Below the pieces are notes generated by a model. That model saw nothing but the letters and a program-made list of their open reading frames with translations. It made no database searches and was not told where the DNA came from. A program made the translations under genes and the position numbers. A stretch of DNA of 5,198 nt from contig JAHFUU010000242.1 in assembly GCA_023264915.1 (NCBI GenBank), positions 1-5,198 on the forward strand, read 5' to 3'. Positions within the stretch are counted from its first letter, which is position 1. Every line of letters begins with the position of its first letter. The stretch is from Microthrixaceae bacterium (GTDB taxonomy: Bacteria > Actinomycetota > Acidimicrobiia > Acidimicrobiales > Acidimicrobilacustridaceae). Shown piece after piece: positions 1 to 5,198 of this stretch.

Positions 1-1316
1 GACTGATGCAGCAGATGCTCCCGCTCTTGTTGGACTGGCTCTCGGTCTCACCTGATCCCGATCTGGGATTGTTGATGCTGCGCAACTTGATCTCCGGCCC
101 ACCCCGCAGCACGCAGCTGCTGGAGGTGTTCCGTGACTCACCAGACGCGGCCTGCCGGCTAGCAGCGATACTGGGCACGAGCCGGCTCCTCGGTGACACG
201 TTGGTGCACAACCCCGATCTGGTCGAGCGGCTGCCCTTCGCGGAACGCCTGAGAACCCACCCGCGCGATGAGCTGGTAACAGCGGCGACCACAGCCATCT
301 CATGGCGTGACGATCAAGGCAGCCGACGCGAAGGGCTCGCTCGCTGGAAGGGGAGGAACCTGCTGGGAATCGCTGCAAGGGATCTGTTCGGGTTCTCGAC
401 GATCGACACTGTCGGGTCAGACCTGACCAGCCTCGCCGAAGCCAGCATCGAGGCGGCTCTGGCCACCCTGGAACCCACCGTTCCTCTGGCTGTCATCGCC
501 ATGGGACGCTTCGGTGGGGCTGAGCTCTCCTACGCCTCAGACCTCGACGTGGTCTTCGTGCACGACGGAGTCGGGGTGGCCGCCACAGAAGAGGCCAACC
601 GCGTCGTTACAAAGCTCATGCACTTCCTGGGCGGGGCAACCCCTTCGGAACGCATCTACCCGATGGACGCGGACCTGCGGCCTGAGGGCAAGCAAGGACC
701 TCTGGCGCGAAGCCTCGAGGGATATGAGAAGTACTGGCAGCGATACGCGCTGGTCTGGGAACGCCAGGCCATGACCCGCGCTCGCCCGGTCGCTGGAGAT
801 CGGGACTTGGCTCGTTGCTTGTTGGACCGACTTGATGGCTACGTATGGGCCGACGGGCTGAGCGCAGACGACGTCCGTGAGATCCGGCGGCTCAAGGCTC
901 GAGTCGAACGCGAGCGCATCCCGCCCGGCGAGGACCCGCAGTTCCATCTCAAGCTGGGTAGGGGATCGCTGTCTGACATCGAGTGGACCGTGCAGCTCCT
1001 GCAGCTCGAGCACGGGGTCCTGTCGACTGGGACCGTCGACGCCATGGAGGCATTGCGCGCCGCCGGCGTGCTCACAGAGGAGGATGCTGCGGTGCTTCAG
1101 TCCTCCTACCGTTTCTGCGAGGCAGCTCGCAACAGATGGTTCCTGGTCAACAGCGGCCCGGCTGACTCACTTCCAACGCAACCCGAGCAGTTGCTGTGGT
1201 TGGCGAGGTCGCTCGGCACCTCCGCCGGTGAGCTTCGGGAGGACTACCGGCGCGTCACTCGTAGAGCACGGCGTGTCGTGGATCGCCTCTTCTATGGTCA
1301 GCAGCAACAAGGCTAG
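1..1316 (+). CDS. glnE: Glutamine synthetase adenylyltransferase GlnE, C-terminal part (5' truncated by window)
   Basis: GlnE attaches AMP to, and removes it from, a tyrosine of glutamine synthetase, lowering or restoring its activity in the cytoplasm according to nitrogen status. The frame is open to the left edge, so the ATG at 6 is probably internal; bacterial GlnE is usually about 950-1000 residues and only the last ~437 are here. Numbering from that Met, residues 167-185 (GRFGGAELSYASDLDVVFV) form the nucleotidyltransferase core, with the metal-binding pair D179/D181. Residues 218-265 carry the family's YPMDADLRPEGKQG segment and the WERQAMTRARPVAGD block. Residues ~266-430 are the helical C-terminal domain seen in GlnE/GlnD (HLKLGRGSLSDIEW at 314-327). 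Being next to the stop, this is the C-terminal transferase domain, which performs adenylylation in characterised enzymes; the N-terminal deadenylylating half lies outside. The protein ends in a short Gln run and a TAG stop. The next gene is convergent, so glnE is last in its transcription unit. Identification is very secure. Confidence 0.97.
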   Translation, partial: LMQQMLPLLLDWLSVSPDPDLGLLMLRNLISGPPRSTQLLEVFRDSPDAACRLAAILGTSRLLGDTLVHNPDLVERLPFAERLRTHPRDELVTAATTAISWRDDQGSRREGLARWKGRNLLGIAARDLFGFSTIDTVGSDLTSLAEASIEAALATLEPTVPLAVIAMGRFGGAELSYASDLDVVFVHDGVGVAATEEANRVVTKLMHFLGGATPSERIYPMDADLRPEGKQGPLARSLEGYEKYWQRYALVWERQAMTRARPVAGDRDLARCLLDRLDGYVWADGLSADDVREIRRLKARVERERIPPGEDPQFHLKLGRGSLSDIEWTVQLLQLEHGVLSTGTVDAMEALRAAGVLTEEDAAVLQSSYRFCEAARNRWFLVNSGPADSLPTQPEQLLWLARSLGTSAGELREDYRRVTRRARRVVDRLFYGQQQQG

Positions 1317-1333
1317 CTACCAGCAGCCGCGCA

Positions 1334-1350
1334 CGGTGGCACGGACACCG
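1334..1350. terminator. Weak hairpin in the glnE / secreted-protein convergent gap
   Basis: The only 59 nt between the two convergent stop codons contain CGGTG (1334-1338) and CACCG (1346-1350) around a 7-nt loop. A 5-bp GC-rich stem could serve either direction, but no T-run follows on either strand. A short stem like this can occur by chance in GC-rich DNA, so this is only a candidate; termination may be Rho-dependent. Confidence 0.25.
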
Positions 1351-1375
1351 CCCGGACTGACGATGTCAAGTCGGA

Positions 1376-2203
1376 TCAGCCGGCTGTGGTCCCCGGCGCT
1401 CCTGAGGGGCTGCCACCCGTGGAGGGAGACTGGCGGGGCGCCTCGGTGGTCGGCTGCGCTGGTGCACTCGGCACTGTCGTCGCGTCGGGAGCAGCTGACG
1501 TCGAAGGACCCGACTGGGTCTCGCTGCCATCCTGACCGTCCGGACCTTCTGGGACACTTGGCTGATCTGGCTTGTTCTTCTTGCCGTCACGCCTGCCGTG
1601 GGGACCTTTCGGATGGTGCTTGGAGTTCACCATCTCGGTGATGCGCTCGACGAGCGTCGACTTGATCTCATTCGCGCGGTCGGCGGAGAGCTTCCCTGCG
1701 GCCACAGCCTCGTCGATCTTCGCCGTAGCAAACCCGACGAGGTCGTTGATCACCTTCTGGGGATCGACGCCATGTGCCTGGGCGACCTCAGCAACGGTCT
1801 TGCCACTCTTCAGCTCTCCGATGAGCTGGTCTTCGGTGATACCGATGCTCGCGGCTGCCTGCTTCAGGCCCGCCTTGATGACGCCAGGCGGTACACCCTG
1901 ACCCATGCTCGACCGAAGCTTCTCTTTGATCTTGTCCGCTTGGTCCTGGGTGATCGTGCCATCCTTGACCAACTCGTCGAGGGCCTTGTCGAGACGTCCA
2001 GGTCCCCCGTCGCGTCCCCATCCGTGACCCTTGCCGCGGTCCTGGCTTGGCTGGGTGGTGCCCGGATCTTGCCCCGCCTGCACCTGGACTGCGGGCGTGG
2101 CGTTGCGGGCACCAGCCAGCTGGATGGGACTCAAGGTCGCCAATGCGATCGAGCCGCCGGCGAGCGCCGCTACCGACACTCCTCCGATCAAGAACTTCTT
2201 CAT
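1376..2203 (-). CDS. Secreted protein of unknown function with duplicated helical motif and Ser/Pro/Thr-rich tail
   Basis: A 275-residue exported protein that I cannot assign to a characterised family. The N-terminus is a Sec-type signal peptide: MKK, a hydrophobic stretch at ~4-24, and a probable signal peptidase I site after A30-G31-A32. Residues 44-70 are a flexible Gly/Arg/Gln-rich linker. Two copies of one motif follow, DELVKDGTITQDQADKIK (76-93) and DEAVAAGKLSADRANEIK (164-181), resembling the short helix-turn-helix units of small secreted DUF2680/YckD-like proteins. Between them, 119-156 (IGITEDQLIGELKSGKTVAE, then a GVDPQKVINDLV segment) is a related helical pattern seen in many actinobacterial exported proteins. 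Residues 195-212 are basic and His-rich; ~213-275 is a disordered Ser/Pro/Thr/Gly tail with no LPXTG or transmembrane anchor, so release or loose wall association is inferred. The start is supported by AGGAG 10 nt upstream of the ATG. It has its own upstream region with a direct repeat, so it is probably monocistronic. The gene call is strong; the function is unknown. Confidence 0.85.
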   Translation of the reverse strand: MKKFLIGGVSVAALAGGSIALATLSPIQLAGARNATPAVQVQAGQDPGTTQPSQDRGKGHGWGRDGGPGRLDKALDELVKDGTITQDQADKIKEKLRSSMGQGVPPGVIKAGLKQAAASIGITEDQLIGELKSGKTVAEVAQAHGVDPQKVINDLVGFATAKIDEAVAAGKLSADRANEIKSTLVERITEMVNSKHHPKGPHGRRDGKKNKPDQPSVPEGPDGQDGSETQSGPSTSAAPDATTVPSAPAQPTTEAPRQSPSTGGSPSGAPGTTAG

Positions 2204-2213
2204 GGCCGAGGAT

Positions 2214-2218
2214 CTCCT
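2214..2218 (-). promoter_or_regulatory. Shine-Dalgarno AGGAG of the secreted-protein gene
   Basis: On the minus strand AGGAG lies 10 nt before the ATG at 2203. It is a canonical ribosome binding site, slightly long in spacing, and it fixes the start that gives a complete signal peptide. Confidence 0.8.
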
Positions 2219-2253
2219 GTGTAGGCGGGGGTCCGGTCACCATCCGCGCCAAG

Positions 2254-2272
2254 TGTTAGGTAGATGTTAGGT
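2254..2272. promoter_or_regulatory. Perfect 8-bp direct repeat TGTTAGGT-N3-TGTTAGGT, candidate operator
   Basis: On the plus strand TGTTAGGT occurs at 2254-2261 and again at 2265-2272, separated by AGA, an 11-bp period that puts both copies on the same face of the helix. OmpR/PhoB-type response regulators typically bind such head-to-tail direct repeats. The element lies about 50-70 nt upstream of the secreted-protein start, where an activator or repressor site would be expected. On the minus (gene) strand each copy reads ACCTAACA, and TAACAT/TAACAC could also act as weak -10 elements. The repeat is seen directly; the regulator is inferred, and no regulator gene is in the window. Confidence 0.45.
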
Positions 2273-2517
2273 GCAAGTGATGGATGGCGCACCGTCACCC
2301 GATCAGGTGCACAGGGAACTGCCAACACTCGTCCGGCCTGAGCCCGAGACCCCAGGCCCAGGCAACACGTGGTTCGCACCTGGTAACTCTCCAGGCCAAG
2401 GCCCAGCCGGGACCCGACGGACTGCGTACCGGTGTTCGGACCGACCCGACCAGGCTCTCGATGCCTTGGTGGTCGAGCACGCGGGGGAACCAAATCGGGC
2501 GAGTGATCGCCGGGCGC

Positions 2518-4782
2518 TCAGTGACCGTAGTCCTGCCACGGTTCTTTGGTGGGCACCTGCCCTACGCCTGGCTTGTTCCAGTCACAGACACCTTCTGGGA
2601 AGACCTTCGCGTATCGCGTGCTCTGGGCAACGGAGAAGTCCACGGTGATCAACCTGTTTTCAAGAGCCGTCCTCGCAGGCTGCAACTGACACTTGCCGAT
2701 GTCGTTGCGGCGTGACTCCCCCGCTGAGATGCGTGGGTCACCGTGGACCGGGAAGCTGTCACGGCAGAAGCCTGGAACCTCATAGACGTCCAGACCGGAG
2801 ATCCGCCTGCCGTCCTCACCAATGCAGTTGTCAACTGCTGCCGGAGGCCGGTTGCGCTCCAAGAGCTGGTCCCGGTCCAGTGCCGTGGCGTCCCTGCTCA
2901 TCGATGTGAGCCATTCATCCAGCGTCGTGATCAGCTCGGTACCTACATCCACAGTGCCAGTGAGCGCGTCGACCATCGTCTGGCCACTTGGCACACCACG
3001 AGTCCAGACCATGTGGTTCGGTGGGTTCGATCCGTCAGGTTTGGCGAGCCTTTCGCGTATCGTGAAGGCTCGAACACGGTCATGGATATCTCCCTTCTGG
3101 TCGGTGTAGACGTTGACCGTGACGATGGGGATGGAGTCGAGCGGGCCACCACGCTCGATCACGCGCCCGGACTCATATACCGGCTTGATCTCGCTTTCGG
3201 TGGTTCGCATCCGCTCGGGGGTGGCCCGCCCGTCGATGTCTGCCCCACCGATCCGCTCGTTCAGGTCGAGGAACTGATCTGGGGTGATCGTTCCTGAGTT
3301 GAGTGCCGAGAGTCCGTACTGCACGCCCACGTTGTCGAGGGGACGACGCGCGAATCCCGTTGCGGGGTTACGGCCGACGATGTTGACGAGACCGTCCTGA
3401 AGAGTGCAGCGCAAGCCACCGCGGTTGGTCACCGGGTCATAGCGCAGCTCCGGTGGAAGCTTCGGAAGGCCGACACCAGAGTCCTGCTGCGGTAGGCCCT
3501 TCACGAACTTCCCGGCACTTGCAAGGATGTCGAGCGCGCAACCGGTGTCGGGTCGGATGTTCTGCGCGAATGTCGCAGCCCAGAACTCGCAGGTCTTGGT
3601 GCTGCCGTGTCCGTTGATAGCCAACCGCTGACCATCGCTCAGCTGTGCACCGGCCTCGGTCTGGTAATAGGCGTTCAGAAGCACACAGTCGACAACGCCC
3701 GGCGCGATCGACAGTGCATCGGGGAAGGGCATCGTGGCCCCGACGGCGTCGAGGATCCCGGGGTAGTTGTAGGCGATCAGGTACTGCTGGATCGCGCCCC
3801 CGGATCCGCCGCTGCCGATCGTGAACACTGGTGGCCCGTAGACCTCGCTGAAGTGCTCCTTGACCATCAGGGCGGTCTCGGCAGACAACACATCGTTGCA
3901 CATGACCTGGAAGGTGTTGAGAGTTCCTGTTGCTGTCGCGTACCCGGCGGCGATCAGCTCCTCGGGTGCCCTGCCCAGCAACAAGAAGCCCTGCGTATAG
4001 GTAGTACCGCAACCTCCGCCGAACTGGTAGACGAGCCGCCCGTTCCACCCGCCGCCATCAAAGGTGGACCTGGAAGGCTGGGGATCGAGGACATCAATCC
4101 AGTAGATGGATCGGTTCAACACACCGGTTTCGGTACGCACGATGAACCGCTTGTTCTGGTTGGGTCCGTCGCTGACGTTCGCGACATCGGCTGGGAGGGC
4201 ACTTGGATCAGCAAGCTCCTTCATCGAACCGTCGGTGGACTTGTACCGCCAGGTCACCCTGGTAGGCGCCGAGCAGTTGGCATCTGTCGCAGGGCCGAGC
4301 CCATAAGCCTCGGTCGAGCACACCGGCATCGGCAGCTGGGGACCCGAGAACAGTGGTCCCGTGGTCGGATGGTTGGAGACCGTGAGAGAGGCTTTCTGGC
4401 CAGCGAGGGTCGCGACGATCTCGTTGCCGCCGTCCCTCAAGCCAGCCACGGTCGTGACGACGCGGCCAGCTTTGTCTGTTCTCCAGATGTTGGGGCCCAA
4501 GTCCGTGCCGTTGAGCTCGAGCGATACCCGAAGAGCATCGCCCGCGCTCTGCGCTGGTGGGTAGACCGCGACCACCACATCGCCACCGGTGACGTATTCG
4601 GCTCGCGTGGAGAGTGCCTCGATCTCGAGCTTGGAACGGTCGCGTCCTGAGGTCACACCGTCGCCACTTGCTCGAGCCGTATTGCCAGCACTGGTACCGG
4701 TGGGCGTGCCCGCTGTCGAGCACGAGGCGGCCGCTGCGACTGTAGCGACGATGATCAAGAGCCGGTGGATCTGTCTTGGCAT
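2518..4782 (-). CDS. DUF6351-like lipoprotein with alpha/beta-hydrolase-like core
   Basis: A 754-residue exported lipoprotein, predicted to sit on the outer face of the membrane. The signal peptide (MPRQIHRLLIIVATVAAAAS) ends in a lipobox, A18-A19-S20-C21, so C21 is the likely lipidated residue; a Ser/Thr/Gly-rich linker follows. Residues ~51-140 look like an Ig-like beta-sandwich, closing in the SNHPTTGPLFSGPQ segment. The core then shows family-type blocks: RFIVRTETGVLNRSIY (212-227), GWNGRLVYQFGGGCG (245-259, possible oxyanion loop) and IGSGGSGGAIQQ (322-333), a nucleophile-elbow pattern G-x-S-x-G with S327 the likely catalytic serine, followed by YNYPGILDAV. D565/H567/D568 (VYTDQKGDIHDRVRAF) are candidate acid and histidine. 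Twelve further cysteines suggest disulfides in a secreted fold. I recognise these blocks as DUF6351-type; no substrate is known to me, and relation to tannase or 3-hydroxybutyrate-oligomer hydrolases is only possible. An in-frame TAG lies five codons before the ATG, so this start is the furthest upstream possible. Confidence 0.85.
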   Translation of the reverse strand: MPRQIHRLLIIVATVAAAASCSTAGTPTGTSAGNTARASGDGVTSGRDRSKLEIEALSTRAEYVTGGDVVVAVYPPAQSAGDALRVSLELNGTDLGPNIWRTDKAGRVVTTVAGLRDGGNEIVATLAGQKASLTVSNHPTTGPLFSGPQLPMPVCSTEAYGLGPATDANCSAPTRVTWRYKSTDGSMKELADPSALPADVANVSDGPNQNKRFIVRTETGVLNRSIYWIDVLDPQPSRSTFDGGGWNGRLVYQFGGGCGTTYTQGFLLLGRAPEELIAAGYATATGTLNTFQVMCNDVLSAETALMVKEHFSEVYGPPVFTIGSGGSGGAIQQYLIAYNYPGILDAVGATMPFPDALSIAPGVVDCVLLNAYYQTEAGAQLSDGQRLAINGHGSTKTCEFWAATFAQNIRPDTGCALDILASAGKFVKGLPQQDSGVGLPKLPPELRYDPVTNRGGLRCTLQDGLVNIVGRNPATGFARRPLDNVGVQYGLSALNSGTITPDQFLDLNERIGGADIDGRATPERMRTTESEIKPVYESGRVIERGGPLDSIPIVTVNVYTDQKGDIHDRVRAFTIRERLAKPDGSNPPNHMVWTRGVPSGQTMVDALTGTVDVGTELITTLDEWLTSMSRDATALDRDQLLERNRPPAAVDNCIGEDGRRISGLDVYEVPGFCRDSFPVHGDPRISAGESRRNDIGKCQLQPARTALENRLITVDFSVAQSTRYAKVFPEGVCDWNKPGVGQVPTKEPWQDYGH

Positions 4783-4787
4783 CTGGA

Positions 4788-4797
4788 CCCCCCCCTA
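4788..4797 (-). promoter_or_regulatory. Unusual G8 ribosome binding site of the lipoprotein gene
   Basis: On the minus strand the leader reads TAGGGGGGGGTCCAG directly before the ATG at 4782. The only purine-rich Shine-Dalgarno candidate is AG plus the G8 run (4795-4788), whose usable window begins 5 nt before the start. It pairs with the anti-SD only partly (G-G core with a G:U in place of A). A run of eight G is prone to length change by slippage. Such a change would alter SD spacing, not the reading frame, because the run is upstream of the start. Confidence 0.5.
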
Positions 4798-5012
4798 CAC
4801 AGCCCTTGGCACAGCCTTGACCCCGCCGACAGCGGTGGCGACGACCCGAAGGGTAATCCAGCAGATGTTGGAACCCAGTACGGCTCGAATCGCCGTGTCG
4901 ATCGACTGACTTCACCACCAGGTAGCGGCTGGGCGAATTCGATGGCTGGACCCAGCGAAGCGGAGCCCTTGCCCACCGATGACGTTCCGGCTCACTCGGA
5001 AGCAGCGAGCTG

Positions 5013-5040
5013 CCGTGCTGCCGACAGGCACGCGGCACGG
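5013..5040 (-). terminator. Strong GC hairpin downstream of the P5C dehydrogenase gene, possible terminator
   Basis: On the minus strand CCGTGC (5040-5035) pairs with GCACGG (5018-5013), and inside it TGCC (5030-5027) pairs with GGCA (5022-5019) around the loop TGTC. A 4-nt CGCG bulge sits on one side, giving ten base pairs in total. It lies about 46 nt past the stop codon. There is no T-run, which is common among actinobacterial terminator candidates but lowers confidence. Confidence 0.4.
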
Positions 5041-5063
5041 AGCATGGAACGGGCGCCGATGGG

Positions 5064-5080
5064 AACGGCAATCGGCCGTT
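5064..5080 (-). terminator. Perfect 6-bp hairpin 5 nt after the P5C dehydrogenase stop
   Basis: AACGGC (5064-5069) and GCCGTT (5075-5080) flank a 5-nt loop. On the minus strand the stem begins 5 nt after the TGA stop and is followed by CCC, not a T-run. It could stabilise the mRNA 3' end or act together with the hairpin at 5013-5040. Its terminator role is unproven. Confidence 0.35.
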
Positions 5081-5085
5081 GGTGG

Positions 5086-5198
5086 TCAGCTGTCGGGGGC
5101 GAATCCCTGCCGAACGGTGTTCTCGGTGATCACGCGAGGCGACAGGAACTGCAAGAGGTAATCGGGGCCACCAGCCTTGGAGCCAACACCTGAGAGCC
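5086..5198 (-). CDS. putA: L-glutamate gamma-semialdehyde (P5C) dehydrogenase C-terminus, probably bifunctional PutA (start outside window)
   Basis: Reading the minus strand from the right edge, a frame with no start in the window gives 36 whole codons and a TGA stop at 5088-5086. The peptide contains LSGVGSKAGGPDYLLQFL, the highly conserved C-terminal block of the aldehyde dehydrogenases that oxidise glutamate semialdehyde/P5C to glutamate with NAD+. It ends in the tail VITENTVRQGFAPDS. The SGxGSKAGGPDYL block is specific to this family (RocA/PruA/PutA). From memory, the TENxxRxGFAP tail is typical of the long actinobacterial proteins that fuse proline dehydrogenase to P5C dehydrogenase, so PutA is favoured over a stand-alone RocA, but 36 residues cannot settle it. 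The catalytic Cys and the NAD-binding fold lie outside the window. The protein would act in proline catabolism in the cytoplasm or at the membrane face. The gene is followed by two hairpins and a 303-nt gap, so it probably ends its own transcript. Confidence 0.85.
   Translation of the reverse strand, partial: LSGVGSKAGGPDYLLQFLSPRVITENTVRQGFAPDS

Larger units (their letters stand above)
2204..2517. other. 314-nt intergenic region between lipoprotein gene and secreted-protein gene
   Basis: No convincing gene is seen here; open frames have no ribosome binding site and no recognisable protein. It must hold the 3' end of the lipoprotein transcript and the promoter of the secreted-protein gene. 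Near the secreted gene are the AGGAG site and the TGTTAGGT direct repeat. Nearer the lipoprotein stop are only weak inverted repeats: CGACCA/TGGTCG (2447-2452 / 2470-2475, 17-nt loop), GGCCTG/CAGGCC (2335-2340 / 2353-2358, 12-nt loop) and CCTGG/CCAGG (2379-2383 / 2391-2395, 7-nt loop). None has a T-run, so I call no terminator. I could not settle on a clear -35/-10 pair; TTGCAC (minus strand, 2276-2271) is the nearest -35 match but lacks a good -10 at 17 nt. Confidence 0.8.
4783..5085. other. 303-nt intergenic region between P5C dehydrogenase and lipoprotein gene
   Basis: No gene is supported: frames on both strands here lack a ribosome binding site and a recognisable product. The half nearest the dehydrogenase stop holds two hairpins, listed separately. 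The half nearest the lipoprotein start holds a 10-bp perfect palindrome GTCGATCGAC (4897-4906), a small hairpin ACCC-TTC-GGGT on the minus strand (4854-4844), and the G8 leader. The lipoprotein promoter should lie here, but I find no convincing -35/-10 pair. Confidence 0.8.

Noticed and set aside
1300..1313. Gln-rich end of GlnE as a possible frameshift or read-error tail
   Set aside because: The frame stays aligned with the GlnE family up to the final helix (VVDRLFYG), the normal place for the protein to end; a short variable tail is unremarkable.
877..1641. 254-codon plus-strand frame overlapping the end of glnE
   Set aside because: It lies in another frame of the conserved GlnE domain and then runs antisense through the secreted gene; it is Ser/Arg-rich with no known motif.
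1598..2224. 208-codon plus-strand frame opposite the secreted-protein gene
   Set aside because: The minus-strand frame has a signal peptide, an SD site and repeated motifs; the plus frame has none of these and mirrors its codon structure.
2254..2272. Possible DtxR/IdeR iron box, because of the TTAGGT words
   Set aside because: Iron boxes are inverted repeats (TTAGG...CCTAA); here both copies point the same way and no CCTAA half-site is present on the same strand.
2371..2380. GGTTCGCACC, resembling a tRNA T-arm
   Set aside because: No acceptor stem, D-arm or anticodon arm can be folded at the right distances on either strand.
3607..4650. Long open frame (347 codons) on the plus strand opposite the lipoprotein gene
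   Set aside because: It is antisense to a well-supported gene, has no recognisable domain or ribosome binding site, and shows the residue bias typical of GC-rich shadow frames.
4208..5071. 287-codon minus-strand frame covering the lipoprotein start and the upstream gap
   Set aside because: It runs out of frame through the lipoprotein coding region, is Arg/Pro/Ser-rich and has no domain; the right-hand part overlaps the hairpins after the dehydrogenase stop.
4765..5193. 142-codon plus-strand frame in the right-hand gap
   Set aside because: It overlaps the dehydrogenase tail and the lipoprotein signal peptide on the opposite strand, with no ribosome binding site and no recognisable product.

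Overview
This GC-rich window is from an actinobacterium, inferred from the GC-biased codon use, an actinobacterial-type GlnE, a DUF6351-like lipoprotein and an actinobacterial-type PutA tail. The sequence does not fix the genus; a propionibacterial or related lineage is only a guess. It holds two complete genes and two gene ends cut by the window edges. I see no rRNA, tRNA, CRISPR array, transposase, integrase or phage gene.

Layout. Bases 1-1316 (+) are the C-terminal part of glnE, the adenylyltransferase that controls glutamine synthetase. After a 59-nt convergent gap, bases 1376-2203 (-) encode a secreted protein of unknown function with a duplicated helical motif and a Ser/Pro/Thr-rich tail. 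Bases 2204-2517 are non-coding and carry a perfect 8-bp direct repeat with 11-bp period, placed like a response-regulator operator for the secreted gene. Bases 2518-4782 (-) encode a 754-residue lipoprotein with an Ig-like N-terminal domain and an alpha/beta-hydrolase-like core of the DUF6351 type. Bases 4783-5085 are non-coding, with two hairpins and a G8 tract at the ribosome binding site of the lipoprotein gene. Bases 5086-5198 (-) are the last 36 whole codons, plus stop, of an L-glutamate gamma-semialdehyde (P5C) dehydrogenase, probably the C-terminus of bifunctional PutA; its start lies outside the window.

How they fit together. PutA makes glutamate from proline and GlnE tunes the glutamine synthetase that consumes glutamate, so both edges concern glutamate/glutamine metabolism. 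Nothing in the sequence links them into one operon. The two middle genes are envelope or secreted proteins, and gaps of about 300 nt suggest each is transcribed separately. The window looks like an ordinary chromosomal segment. The items most worth a second look are the 11-bp-period repeat, a 20-nt near-identical motif in inverted orientation in the leaders of the two middle genes, and the uncharacterised lipoprotein hydrolase. I found no convincing new multi-gene system.
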